64,000 nucleotides of DNA from the NCBI RefSeq assembly GCF_014930455.1, contig NZ_JAAIYO010000001.1:620001-684000 (forward strand), written 5' to 3'. Of this stretch, positions 1 to 8,596 are shown in pieces. The translations under genes were made by a program, and so were the position numbers. Position 1 is the first letter of the stretch, and the number at the start of each line of letters is the position of its first letter. The stretch is from Corallococcus soli (lineage in GTDB: Bacteria; Myxococcota; Myxococcia; Myxococcales; Myxococcaceae). Under the pieces are notes generated by a model. It ran no database searches. It had not been told where the DNA came from and saw only the letters and a list, made by a program, of their open reading frames with translations.

Positions 1-244
1 AGAGGCCCAGCAGGTTCTGGTACAGGCGGCGCGCCAGCTCCGGGTCCTTGAAGCGGGGCTCCTCGGCGAAGAGGGTGGGGATGACGTCGCTGGCGGCGTC
101 GCCCTCCGCGCGCGCCTGGCGCATGCGTTCGAGCACCTCGGCGGTGTCGCAGGGACTGCCGGCCAGCTCCAGCAGCCCGTCGAGCGTCTGTGCGCCCTCG
201 AACTGGCGGATGAAGTCGGGGCCTCGGTCTTTGGAGCGGCTCAT
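1..244 (-). CDS. Hypothetical protein (3' part missing, cut by window start)
   Basis: The frame opens with ATG at 244 and stays open to base 1, giving 81 N-terminal residues (MSRSKDRGPDFIRQFEG...). The visible part looks soluble and helical, rich in Glu/Arg/Leu, with no signal peptide, membrane segment or motif I recognise. It is divergent from the gene at 378, and the 133 bp between the two start codons must hold both promoters. Strong third-position GC in this frame supports real coding. The function is unknown and the C-terminus lies outside the window. Confidence 0.6.
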   Translation of the reverse strand, partial: MSRSKDRGPDFIRQFEGAQTLDGLLELAGSPCDTAEVLERMRQARAEGDAASDVIPTLFAEEPRFKDPELARRLYQNLLGL

Positions 245-377
245 CGTGGGGCGGACGGTAGGCACAAGGTGGGCGTCCACGCACGGGCCATTCACGGCCA
301 CCTGTTGACGGAGGGCGGCCGGGCGGCGGGTGGGCTGGCTTCCGTTTCCGGCCGGGCGCCCCTACTCTGCGCCATTC

Positions 378-1058
378 ATGGCCGTGGAAACCTCGCCCGA
401 AACCCTGAAGTCCGCGATGCAGGAACTCTATCGGGCGCGAGCGGTGGAGGGGCCTCCGGGAGAGAACGGCCTGCGCACCGTGTGGCACCTGAGCCCCCAG
501 GGCGCGGAGCTGCTGTCCCTCATCGACGAGGAGGGACGCGTCCGGCGACAGGAGCTCACGCTGCTGGACGAGCACTGCATCTGGGCCAGCGGCCAGGGCG
601 TGCGCACCGGCCGGGTGGAGCTGGGAGAGGCGCGGCGCCCGCCGGTGTCCACCGAAGTGCGCGCGGACCCGGAGCTCGTGCCCCACCGGCTGGTGCGCGC
701 GGCGCAGGCGCTGGCCTCCTACGCGGGGCAGGACCGGTACATCCTCCACATGCAGCGCGTGCTGGCGCTGGCGCGCGAGGGCCTGGAGATGTCCAGCATC
801 GTGGGCACGGAGTCTCTAGCGCGCACGGGAAGCCCGGCCCTCTTCACGCCGGTGACGCCGCCGCCGGAGGAGGAGCCCGTCGCCCAGCCGCGCGTCGAAC
901 CGGCGCCAGAGGTGGTGCTGCGCCACGGCGAGGCGCTGCCCAACGAGGTGCTGCCGCCGGTGGTGCGCCGCTCGGAGGGGCTGGTGCTGGTGGCCGTCTT
1001 CGGCGTGGCGGTGGTGGTGGCCATCCTCATGCTGGTCGTGATGTCGCGGGGAGGCTGA
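378..1058 (+). CDS. Hypothetical tail-anchored membrane protein
   Basis: A 226-residue protein. I chose ATG 378 (MAVETSPETL...) over an upstream in-frame start at 330 because the upstream codons encode low-complexity Gly/Pro sequence. Residues about 1-130 look globular and charged, about 150-195 are Pro/Glu/Val-rich linker, and the last 25 residues form a single hydrophobic helix (VLVAVFGVAVVVAILMLVV) followed by SRGG. That layout suggests a C-terminal tail anchor with the body in the cytoplasm. I recognise no family. Its 3' end overlaps the convergent gene at 1027-1995 by 32 bp. Confidence 0.75.
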   Translation: MAVETSPETLKSAMQELYRARAVEGPPGENGLRTVWHLSPQGAELLSLIDEEGRVRRQELTLLDEHCIWASGQGVRTGRVELGEARRPPVSTEVRADPELVPHRLVRAAQALASYAGQDRYILHMQRVLALAREGLEMSSIVGTESLARTGSPALFTPVTPPPEEEPVAQPRVEPAPEVVLRHGEALPNEVLPPVVRRSEGLVLVAVFGVAVVVAILMLVVMSRGG

Positions 1059-1995
1059 GGCGCGAGGGCCCGCGCGTCTCCCGCAGGTGGGTCACGTCCG
1101 CGTCCGTGGGCATGGGCCCAGGGGTGCGGCGGCCCGCGGTGACGCGCTCCGGACCCAGCGTGGTGTGCAGCGGGTGCGCGTCCAGCACCAGCAGGCCGCC
1201 CACCGCGACGGTGAGCACCAGGCCGCCGGCCCACTCCAGCGTGCGCGCGCGCCGAGCCTCCCGGGCGCGGTACGTCAGCCAGGTGAAGGCCAGCACCGAC
1301 AGGCAGCCCAGGCAGCTCCAGCGCACCGTGCGCAGCCGCGCCGCCTGCGCCATGCCCTCCGCCATCAGGTCCGGCCGCAGCGACTCCGGCGCCCGCGACA
1401 GCCGCGACAGCAGCGTGAACAGGTGGTGCGCCTCCATCGCGGCCACCGCCGCCATGCCCGCGAGCGCCGCGGACACCAGGCTGGCCAGCAGCAGCCCGCG
1501 CCGCGACCCCTGGCCCAGGCTTGCGCGGCTGAAGCGCGCCACCGCCAGCGCCACCGCCAGCGAGCCCAGCAGCACCGCGGTCGCCCACGCGCCCAGCAGC
1601 CGGGGCGCCATCGCCTTGCCCATCCCCGCCGTCAGCGCGATGCCCGCGTCCCCCTCGCCCACCAGGGGCAGCGCCGCGTGCATCCGCTCCAGCAGGACCT
1701 CCGTGCCCAGGAGCCCCAGCGTCCAGGGCACCGTCGCCATGCCCACCATCACCGCCAGCGGCACCGCCCGGCCCAGCAGCGTGGACCCCGCCGCCACGGT
1801 GAGCAGCGGCACCTCCACCAGCAGCGCCAGCCCCACCAGCACCGCGAAGGGCCCCGCGGAGGTCATCACGCTCACGAGGCCGGCGGGGCCTCCCAGGAAC
1901 GCGGGCAGCGTGCAGCCAAGCACGCACACCGTGGCGGGAACGGCCAGCGCCACGAACAGGCCGGGCGCGAGGTGTGGTCTGACTGGAACGAGCAT
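1027..1995 (-). CDS. Multi-pass membrane protein of unknown function
   Basis: A 322-residue integral membrane protein starting at ATG 1995. Hydrophobic stretches suggest about six or seven transmembrane helices: residues about 12-34, 43-65, 72-95, 135-155, 170-188, 228-245 and 255-272. The C-terminal 50 residues are polar and Arg/Pro-rich. An internal polar loop around residues 190-225 separates two hydrophobic blocks, as in some proton-channel or stator proteins, but no diagnostic motif is visible and I do not assign a family. The next minus-strand gene upstream is the small membrane protein at 2034-2426, 38 bp away, so the two may be co-transcribed. Confidence 0.75.
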   Translation of the reverse strand: MLVPVRPHLAPGLFVALAVPATVCVLGCTLPAFLGGPAGLVSVMTSAGPFAVLVGLALLVEVPLLTVAAGSTLLGRAVPLAVMVGMATVPWTLGLLGTEVLLERMHAALPLVGEGDAGIALTAGMGKAMAPRLLGAWATAVLLGSLAVALAVARFSRASLGQGSRRGLLLASLVSAALAGMAAVAAMEAHHLFTLLSRLSRAPESLRPDLMAEGMAQAARLRTVRWSCLGCLSVLAFTWLTYRAREARRARTLEWAGGLVLTVAVGGLLVLDAHPLHTTLGPERVTAGRRTPGPMPTDADVTHLRETRGPSRLSLPATSRPA

Positions 1996-2033
1996 TTCCA
2001 GTAAGAGTAGGGCTTCGGGCTATTCCTGGTAAT

Positions 2034-2426
2034 TCAGACGGGAGGACGACCCACGAGCCAGTACCCGACAGTGCAGAGGGCGCCGGCCACGGGGGCGAGG
2101 GCGATGCCCAGCAGGAGCGTCTGGGCGCAGTCAGCGGGCTCGCAGCCGATGCGGCCGTAGGCGAGCACGCCGCCCGCCAGCATGGGCAGGTGCATGCCCG
2201 CGATGAACAGGCCCAGTCCGCGCAGCACGAGTCCCCGGTACCAGGTGCGCGTCCACAGGCGGAAGACGGCGGGGACGAGCACGAGGGTGCCGGTGGCGGC
2301 GGCGGCCAGGGCGAAGTGCCGGGCGGCCACCGCGACGCAGGCGCCCGCGGCCAGGAGCAGGGCAGGGACCAGGAGGAGCGCGTCGGGTGACAGCGGCTCT
2401 CGTTCGCGAGGCGGCGTCGGAGGCAT
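2034..2426 (-). CDS. Small four-helix membrane protein
   Basis: A 130-residue protein from ATG 2426 (MPPTPPRERE...). The longer open frame to 2669 runs into Pro/Arg-rich non-coding-like sequence and overlaps the ABC transporter end, so I reject it. Four hydrophobic segments are visible, at about residues 14-32, 34-50, 60-85 and 100-125. Two cysteines (in GCEPADC) sit in the loop before the last helix and could form a disulfide. No family is recognised. It lies 38 bp upstream of the larger membrane protein on the same strand and may share its transcript. Confidence 0.7.
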   Translation of the reverse strand: MPPTPPREREPLSPDALLLVPALLLAAGACVAVAARHFALAAAATGTLVLVPAVFRLWTRTWYRGLVLRGLGLFIAGMHLPMLAGGVLAYGRIGCEPADCAQTLLLGIALAPVAGALCTVGYWLVGRPPV

Positions 2427-2631
2427 GGGACGGCGCCGCAGGCTGGCAGGGCATGCCCACCCGTGCAAGGCCGTGCGCCAGCCCGCGGCGGGGGCGGGGA
2501 CAGGTGGGCACGTCCGCGAGCGTGCCGCGCCGGACGCCGGACGGGAGGTGTCCTGGAGTCCAGGGTGCCCCGCATGGGTGGGGGATTGGACAGTCGGCGG
2601 GGGAGGGGTGCCCGGCGGGGAGGGGCGCCGT

Positions 2632-4395
2632 TCAGGCGGCGACGGCGCCCTCGCCCAGCAGCCGGGCATAGCGGCCGTGCAGCGCGAGCAGCTCCGCGTG
2701 GGTGCCCGCCTCCACCACCCGGCCGCCCTCCACCACGGCGATGAGGTCCGCGTCGCGCACGGTGGCCAGCCGGTGGGCGATGACGAGCACCGTGCGGCCC
2801 TTCATCAGGGCCGCGAGCCCCGCGCCCACCGCCGCCTCGCTGGTGGCGTCCAGGGCGCTGGTGGGCTCGTCCAGCAGCAGCAGCGAGGGGCGGCACAGGA
2901 AGGCGCGGGCCAGGGCCAGCCGCTGGCGCTGGCCTCCGGAGAGCCGGCCGCCGCGCTCGCCCACGGACTCATCCAGGCCGCCGGGCAGGGCCCGCACGAA
3001 GTCCTCCGCGTGCGCCAGCCGCAGCGCCTCCCACAGCGCGTCGTCCGTCGCGTCCGGCTGGCCCAGCCGCAGGTTGTGGCGCACGGTGCCGGAGAAGAGC
3101 ACCGGCTCCTGGGGCACCCACGCCAGCTGTCCCCGCACGCTGGAGGCCTTGAGCGACGACAGGGGCACGCCGTCCCAGGTCACCTCGCCGCCGCTCGGGG
3201 GCAGGAAGCCCAGCAGCACGGAGAAGAGGGTCGTCTTGCCCGCGCCCGAGGCGCCCACCAGCGCCACGCGCGCGCCCGCGGGCACCGTCAGGTCCACGCC
3301 CTTCAGGGCCTCGCGGCCGTCCGCGTACGTGGCGCGCACGCCCTTCAATTCCAGGGCGCGGGAGAGCGGCCGGGCCTCGTCGCCCACGTCCGGCGGCACC
3401 GGCGCGTCCGCGAGCGTGAACAGCCGCTCCGCCGCCGCCAGGCCCGTGAGCACCTGCGACAGCGTGCCGCTCAGCGACTTCACCGGCTGGTAGAGCAGGA
3501 GCGCCGCCGCCATGAAGGAGAGCAGCCGCCCGGCGAGCGAAGGATCCAGGGACACCTCCCGCGCGCCCCACGCCACCGCCGCCGCCACGCCCACGATGCC
3601 CAGCAGCTCCACCGTGGGGCTGAAGGCGCCGCGGATGAAGAGCGAGCGGCGCATCTCGCCCAGGTACGCGTCCGCCTCCTTGTCGAAGGACTCCAGCGCG
3701 CGGGGCACCGTGCCGTAGGCCTGCACCACGGGCAGGTTCTGGAGCTGCTCGGCCGTGATGGCGCTGAGCGCGCCCAGGCTCGCCTGCGAGCGCATCGCCA
3801 CCTTCTTCAAGGAGCGCGCGAAGCGGCTGACCGGCAGGATGGTCACCGGCACGACGACGAAGACGAAGAGAAAGAGTTTCGCGTCGATGAGGAAGCACGT
3901 CGCCAGCAGTGCGACAATCTGCAGCCCATCCCTGACGTACGATGACAGCGCCTGGGTGACGGAGAACTCCACCAGCGGCACATCCGAGGTGAAGCGCGCC
4001 ACCAGCTCGCCCGAGTGACGCTGTTCGAAGAACGCGGGAGGCTGGGCGAGCAGGCGGCCGTAGAGGAAGCCCCTCAGATCGGCCATCACCCGCTGGCCCA
4101 ACCGCTGCATCAGGCCCCCCTGGAGGAACTGGGCGGTCGCCTTCACCAGGGCGACCGCGACGACCAGCAGGGGCAGCCGGGACAGCAGGGCCGCCGGCGA
4201 CAACGTCATCCCCGCCACGGAGACGGGGGCTCCGGTGAGCACGGCGCGCAGCAGGGGCCCGACGATCCAGGCGTACGCGGCGGTGGCGGCGGCGGCCACG
4301 AGCGAAGCCAGCGTGCCCGCCAGCAGCAGCCGCCGGTAGGGGACCAGGTAGCCCAGGAGCCGGCGGTAGACGTGCGCGGAGGGACGGGGGGCCAC
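2632..4395 (-). CDS. ABC exporter, fused permease and ATPase (MsbA-like)
   Basis: A 587-residue half-transporter, the usual length for the MsbA/LmrA type of lipid, lipopolysaccharide or drug exporters, which work as homodimers in the inner membrane. Residues about 1-320 form a six-helix ABC transmembrane domain and 345-587 the ATPase. Visible motifs are Walker A GASGAGKTT (381-389), signature LSGGQRQR, Walker B LLLLDEPTSALD with the catalytic Glu, and the H-loop IAHR. The start is GTG 4395. Genes around it give no substrate clue. A role in lipid A flipping is possible, but myxobacteria have many such half-transporters, so I leave the substrate open and give no symbol. Confidence 0.9.
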   Translation of the reverse strand: MAPRPSAHVYRRLLGYLVPYRRLLLAGTLASLVAAAATAAYAWIVGPLLRAVLTGAPVSVAGMTLSPAALLSRLPLLVVAVALVKATAQFLQGGLMQRLGQRVMADLRGFLYGRLLAQPPAFFEQRHSGELVARFTSDVPLVEFSVTQALSSYVRDGLQIVALLATCFLIDAKLFLFVFVVVPVTILPVSRFARSLKKVAMRSQASLGALSAITAEQLQNLPVVQAYGTVPRALESFDKEADAYLGEMRRSLFIRGAFSPTVELLGIVGVAAAVAWGAREVSLDPSLAGRLLSFMAAALLLYQPVKSLSGTLSQVLTGLAAAERLFTLADAPVPPDVGDEARPLSRALELKGVRATYADGREALKGVDLTVPAGARVALVGASGAGKTTLFSVLLGFLPPSGGEVTWDGVPLSSLKASSVRGQLAWVPQEPVLFSGTVRHNLRLGQPDATDDALWEALRLAHAEDFVRALPGGLDESVGERGGRLSGGQRQRLALARAFLCRPSLLLLDEPTSALDATSEAAVGAGLAALMKGRTVLVIAHRLATVRDADLIAVVEGGRVVEAGTHAELLALHGRYARLLGEGAVAA

Positions 4396-4554
4396 GGGAG
4401 GGGGCGCACTGTGTCACCGAGTCGACGGTGACGTCCAAGCGAAAGGGAGGTGGGAAGGGGCCGTGCATGCCCGCCTGCTCCACGGCCCGCCAGGGGGCGC
4501 CTCTGCCCGGCTGCGTTGCCGCATCCCACACATGCGGACAGCTTGAGAGGCGCC

Positions 4555-4995
4555 ATGGAAACCAATTCCGAGAAAGAAGTCCTGCTGAACCCCGGCTGCG
4601 AGTCGGTCGTGGACGATGAAGAGCGCCGCCGGCTGCTGTGGTTGATGGCGGAGTACTTCCGGACCATCGGTTACTCCGACATCAAGGCCCGGCTCCCAGG
4701 CTTCATGCCGCCTCCGGTGCTCTCCGGCACCATCGAGGATCACCGCCCGGACTTCACCTGCCGCCAGTCGGACTCGGCGCGCACGCCCATCATCCTGGAG
4801 ATCGTCACCCCGGGCATGGTGGAGGATCCGACCGCGGAGAACCGCTGGAGCCTGCTGGCGAGCGCCGCCAAGCTCTACAACGCGGAGCTGCACTTCGTGG
4901 TCCCCAAGTGGTCCACCAACGGCCCGGTTGATCCCGCGCTCAAGCGCCGGCTCTCCCGCATGGAGCTGACGGTCAACCGCGTCTGGACCGTGTAG
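4555..4995 (+). CDS. Small hypothetical protein with a possible nuclease-like fold
   Basis: A 146-residue soluble protein starting at ATG 4555, preceded by a GAGAGG ribosome-binding site; the open frame upstream to 4450 looks non-coding. The order RPD (Asp66), then IILEIV (Glu82), then an amphipathic helix with Lys106 resembles the core of the PD-(D/E)XK nuclease superfamily. However, the Lys expected two residues after Glu82 is Val, so it may be a non-catalytic relative or a chance match. It ends 143 bp upstream of dnaJ on the same strand, with a large inverted repeat between them. The function is unknown. Confidence 0.75.
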   Translation: METNSEKEVLLNPGCESVVDDEERRRLLWLMAEYFRTIGYSDIKARLPGFMPPPVLSGTIEDHRPDFTCRQSDSARTPIILEIVTPGMVEDPTAENRWSLLASAAKLYNAELHFVVPKWSTNGPVDPALKRRLSRMELTVNRVWTV

Positions 4996-5053
4996 GGCCG
5001 CCTGTCGGAACAACGGTCTCCCAGGGAGGGGCCGGGGTGGGTTTCGGGCCTGG

Positions 5054-5120
5054 ATTGCTGGCGTGTTTCGCTGCGTTATAGTGACTCGGATTTTCAACGC
5101 AGCGTAGAAACGCCAGCAAT
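5054..5120. repeat. Long inverted repeat enclosing the dnaJ -10 element
   Basis: The left arm is 5054-5064 plus 5069-5077 and the right arm 5096-5104 plus 5110-5120. The outer 11 bp (ATTGCTGGCGT) and inner 9 bp (CGCTGCGTT) pair perfectly, separated by a small asymmetric internal loop of 4 and 5 nt. The apical loop of 18 nt contains most of the predicted -10 hexamer. It could act as a DNA operator or cruciform, or as an RNA hairpin in read-through transcripts from the upstream gene. No T-tract follows, so it is not a standard terminator. Confidence 0.75.
5055..5082 (+). promoter_or_regulatory. Predicted sigma-70-type promoter of dnaJ
   Basis: TTGCTG (5055-5060), a 16-bp spacer and TATAGT (5077-5082) fit a housekeeping promoter. 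The expected start near 5089 leaves a leader of about 50 nt before ATG 5139. The elements sit inside the inverted repeat at 5054-5120, whose right arm would be in the leader. No CIRCE (HrcA) element is visible. Confidence 0.45.
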
Positions 5121-5138
5121 TTCCAGGGGTTCGATTCG

Positions 5139-6260
5139 ATGGCAGCGGCCACGGGGCAGAAGCGCGACTACTACGAGGTCCTGGGCGTCCAGAAGACCGT
5201 CAATGCTCAGGACTTGAAGAGCGCGTTCCGAAAGGTCGCGTTGCAGTTTCACCCGGACCGGAACCCCGGGAACGCGGAAGCCGAGGACAAGTTCAAGGAG
5301 GCCTCGGAGGCCTATGAGGTCCTGAGCGATCCGGAGCGCCGGTCGAAGTACGACCGCTTCGGCCACGCGAGCAACCCCTTCGGGGACGCGGGCGGCGGCT
5401 TCCAGGGCGTCAACATCAACGACATCTTCGGGGAGATCTTCGGAGACATCTTCGGGGGCGGCGGAGGCCGGGGCCGGCGTCAGACGAGCCGGGGCGCGGA
5501 CCTGCGCTACAACCTGGAGATCTCCTTCGAGGAGGCGGCGTTCGGCTGCCGCCCGAAGGTGACCATCCCCCGTCCGAAGAAGTGCGACACCTGCACGGGC
5601 TCTGGCAGCAAGAGCGGCGCCGCGCCCCGGCAGTGCTCGGCGTGCGGTGGCAGCGGGGAGCTGCGCTACACGCAGGGCTTCTTCGCGGTGTCCCGGCCGT
5701 GCGGCGACTGCGGCGGCACGGGCGCGACCATCCCGGATCCGTGCTCGAAGTGCCGGGGCAGCGGGAAGATTCCGTCCGAGGAGGTCATCGAGGTCGCGAT
5801 CCCCGGCGGCGTGGACAACGGCACGCGCGTGCGGCTGGGCGGCATGGGTGAACCGGGGGACCGGGGTGGCCCGCCCGGGGACCTGTACGTGACGGTCATC
5901 GTGCGCGAGCACCCGCTGTTCCAGCGCGAGGAGTACGAGGTCTTCTGCGAGGTGCCGGTGTCGTTCACGCAGGCGGCGCTGGGCGCGAAGATCGACGTGC
6001 CGACGCTGGACGGCAAGGTGAAGATGACCATTCCGCAGGGCACCCAGTCCGGCAAGGTGTTCCGCCTGCGCGGCAAGGGCATCCCGCACCTGCACAGCCA
6101 GCAGCGCGGGGATCAGCACGTGCGCGTCATCATCGAAACGCCCACGGAGCTGTCCTCCAAGCAGCGCGAGCTGCTGGAGCGCTTCGCGGAGGTGTCCGGC
6201 GAGGAGACCCATCCGCAGTCGAAGACCTTCTTCGACAAGGTGAAGGAGCTGTTCGGCTAG
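5139..6260 (+). CDS. dnaJ: Molecular chaperone DnaJ (Hsp40)
   Basis: A 373-residue type I DnaJ, the co-chaperone that delivers unfolded clients to DnaK and stimulates its ATPase in the cytoplasm. All parts are present: J-domain about residues 8-75 with HPD at 38-40, a Gly/Phe-rich linker about 78-112, four zinc-binding CxxCxGxG repeats between about 148 and 210 ([32 protein letters not shown]), and C-terminal substrate-binding and dimerisation domains. The length matches the family. No dnaK or grpE is next to it, so this copy stands alone. Upstream are a predicted promoter and a large inverted repeat; a GC-rich hairpin follows the stop codon. Confidence 0.96.
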   Translation: MAAATGQKRDYYEVLGVQKTVNAQDLKSAFRKVALQFHPDRNPGNAEAEDKFKEASEAYEVLSDPERRSKYDRFGHASNPFGDAGGGFQGVNINDIFGEIFGDIFGGGGGRGRRQTSRGADLRYNLEISFEEAAFGCRPKVTIPRPKKCDTCTGSGSKSGAAPRQCSACGGSGELRYTQGFFAVSRPCGDCGGTGATIPDPCSKCRGSGKIPSEEVIEVAIPGGVDNGTRVRLGGMGEPGDRGGPPGDLYVTVIVREHPLFQREEYEVFCEVPVSFTQAALGAKIDVPTLDGKVKMTIPQGTQSGKVFRLRGKGIPHLHSQQRGDQHVRVIIETPTELSSKQRELLERFAEVSGEETHPQSKTFFDKVKELFG

Positions 6261-6280
6261 GTCGCTTGGCGGGCGTGCGT

Positions 6281-6309
6281 TCCGGACCGCGCGCGGGTGC
6301 GGTCCGGAG
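6281..6309 (+). terminator. Possible terminator hairpin after dnaJ
   Basis: A perfect 10-bp stem (TCCGGACCGC, 6281-6290, with GCGGTCCGGA, 6299-6309) has an 8-nt loop and starts 20 bp past the dnaJ stop codon. No T-run follows, so it is a weak or Rho-assisted terminator at best. Confidence 0.45.
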
Positions 6310-6451
6310 GCCACGGGTGGGGGTGGAAGCGCCGGGTTTCATTCGGGTTCCACCCTGGTGACGCGCGCGGGCACGCGCGGTGCACTGAAGCGGACGTTCC
6401 TGGGGAATCATCCCCCCGCTCAAGTGTCGACGGAGCCTCACCCGCGCTGCT

Positions 6452-8596
6452 ATGCACCCCGCCATGGAAGTCCTCTCCGCATCGCGCCGCGCGCTCGTCG
6501 TCGCGCTGGCCCTGTTGTTGACCGCCTGTCCCAAGGCGCCCTCCCGGACGGATGGACGGGACACGCCCGACGGCGAACCCGCCGGCCGCCCCCGCGTGGA
6601 GGTGAAGCAGGACGCGACCGCCAACGCCGCGCTCGCCCAGGCCCGCGCGGAAGCGCAGGCCCAGCCGGACAAGAAGAAGGCCGCGGAGAGCTACCTGGCC
6701 GTGCGCAAGGCGTACCCCACCACCACCGCCGGGCAGGACGCGCTCTACAACGCGGGCGTCCTCTTCTTCGAAGCGAAGGACTACGCCAACGCGCGCAAGA
6801 CCTTCAACGAGCTCATCTTCGAGAACCCCCTCTACGACCAGGCCGAGGACGCCAAGCACAAGCTGGCCCTCTCCGCGATGGAGGTGGGCGCCTACCGCGA
6901 CGCGTACCAGACCCTCACCAGCCTGGCCGAGCGCGCGGAGGGCGAGAAGAAGGAGCAGCTGCTCAGGGAGGCCGCGCGCGCGGCGGAGGGCGCGGGCCTG
7001 TACTCGCAGGCGCTGATCACGGCGGTGAAGGAGGCCGGCGAGGCGCGGACGCCCGAGGACCAGGCCTCCGCGGTGACGAAGGTGGAGAAGCTGGTGGAGG
7101 GCCGCGCGGACTTCATCGACATCGCGCGCACGCAGGAGGGGCTGTCCTCCTCCAACCCCGCGTGGCCGGTGCTCCAGTTCAAGCTGGCGCGCATCTACTA
7201 CCACCTGCGCGACTGGACCCGCCTGGAGGAGACGCTCCAGCGCTTCCTGCGCGAGGCCCCGAACAGCAACTTCGCGCCCCAGGCCCGGGAGCTGCTGGCG
7301 CGCGCCACCCGCCGCGTGGAGGTGCGTCCGCGCACCGTGGCGGTGCTGCTGCCCATGACGGGGCGCTACCAGCCCATCGGCGAGGCGGTGCTGCGCGGCG
7401 TGAAGCTGGCGCTGCAGGGCAGCGACATCGAGCTCGTGGTGAAGGACACGCAGGGCGACGTCAACAAGACGGGCCAGGCGATGGAGCAGCTCGCGTTCGA
7501 CGACGGCGCCATCGCGGCGCTGGGGCCGCTGCTGGTGGACGACACCAAGCGCGCGGCGCTGCTCGCCGAGGAGCTCCAGGTGCCGCTGCTGACGCTGAGC
7601 CGTCAGGAGGGCATCACGGACATTGGCCCGTACGTCTTCCGCAACATGCTGACGAACTCCGCGCAGGCGCGCGCCATCGCGGACTACGCGATGAACGTGA
7701 AGGGCCTGAAGAAGTTCGCGGTGCTCTACCCGAACATCCCCTACGGCGTGGAGCTGGCGAACGAGTTCTGGGACGAAGTCGTGGCCCGCGGCGGCGCGGT
7801 GCGCGGCGCGGAGGCGTACACGCACGACCAGACCACGTTCACCAGCGAGGCCAAGCGCCTGGTGGGCCGCTACTACCTGGAGGACCGCGGCGACTGGGCG
7901 GAGGCCGTGCGCGACGTGCAGGGTGAGAAGATCACGGACGCGTACCGCCGCCGCAAGGCGATGGAGAAGGCGCGCAGCGGCGTGGAGCCCATCGTCGACT
8001 TCGAGGGCCTCTTCATCCCGGACGACTGGCGCCGCGTGAGCCTGGTGACCCCCGCGCTCGCGGTGGAGGACATCGTCACCAACGCGTGCGACCCGCGCGA
8101 CCTGGAGCGCATCCGCAAGACGACGGGCAAGAAGGACCTCAAGACGGTCACCCTCTTCGGCACCAACCAGTGGAGCAGCCCCAAGGGCCGCTCGGGCCTG
8201 CCGGAGCTGCTGGAGCGCGGCGGCAAGTTCGTCACCTGCTCGGTGTACGTGGACGGCTTCTTCGTGGACTCGCAGCGCCCGGCCACGCAGAAGTTCGTGA
8301 AGTCCTACCGCGAGGCCTACCGCGAAGGCGGCCGCGACCCCGGCCTGCTGGAGGCCATCGGCTACGACTCGGCGCGCATGGTGCGGCAGGTGCTGGACAA
8401 GCAGCGCCCCAACTCGCGCGCGGCGATGCGTGAGGCCATGGCGGGCCTGAAGGACTTCGACGGCGCCACCGGCCGCACCTCGTTCAACGACAAGCGCGAA
8501 GCCGACAAGCAGCTGTTCCTGCTGTCGGTGGACAGCAAGGGCATCAAGGAGATCAACGTCGACGACAAGGCCGCCGTCCGCGGCTCGGGTTCATGA
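6452..8596 (+). CDS. Lipoprotein with TPR-like region and LivJ/LpoA-type binding domain
   Basis: A 714-residue predicted lipoprotein; a start four codons later (ATG 6464) is equally possible. The signal peptide ends in the lipobox LLTAC. Residues about 60-290 are helical TPR-like repeats, with pairs such as YNAGVLFFEAKDYANARKTF. From about 293 a type 1 periplasmic-binding fold begins (VAVLLPMTGRYQPIGEAVLRG) and continues to the end. This TPR-plus-Peripla_BP_6 order matches LpoA-type activators of penicillin-binding proteins. A sensory or peptidoglycan-related role at the outer membrane is therefore an inference, and amino-acid binding is the alternative. It overlaps the next gene by 4 bp (ATGA), so the two are translationally coupled. 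Confidence 0.88.
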   Translation: MHPAMEVLSASRRALVVALALLLTACPKAPSRTDGRDTPDGEPAGRPRVEVKQDATANAALAQARAEAQAQPDKKKAAESYLAVRKAYPTTTAGQDALYNAGVLFFEAKDYANARKTFNELIFENPLYDQAEDAKHKLALSAMEVGAYRDAYQTLTSLAERAEGEKKEQLLREAARAAEGAGLYSQALITAVKEAGEARTPEDQASAVTKVEKLVEGRADFIDIARTQEGLSSSNPAWPVLQFKLARIYYHLRDWTRLEETLQRFLREAPNSNFAPQARELLARATRRVEVRPRTVAVLLPMTGRYQPIGEAVLRGVKLALQGSDIELVVKDTQGDVNKTGQAMEQLAFDDGAIAALGPLLVDDTKRAALLAEELQVPLLTLSRQEGITDIGPYVFRNMLTNSAQARAIADYAMNVKGLKKFAVLYPNIPYGVELANEFWDEVVARGGAVRGAEAYTHDQTTFTSEAKRLVGRYYLEDRGDWAEAVRDVQGEKITDAYRRRKAMEKARSGVEPIVDFEGLFIPDDWRRVSLVTPALAVEDIVTNACDPRDLERIRKTTGKKDLKTVTLFGTNQWSSPKGRSGLPELLERGGKFVTCSVYVDGFFVDSQRPATQKFVKSYREAYREGGRDPGLLEAIGYDSARMVRQVLDKQRPNSRAAMREAMAGLKDFDGATGRTSFNDKREADKQLFLLSVDSKGIKEINVDDKAAVRGSGS

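Noticed and set aside
5041..5138. CIRCE heat-shock operator before dnaJ
   Set aside because: The consensus TTAGCACTC-N9-GAGTGCTAA is absent. The inverted repeat there is unrelated.
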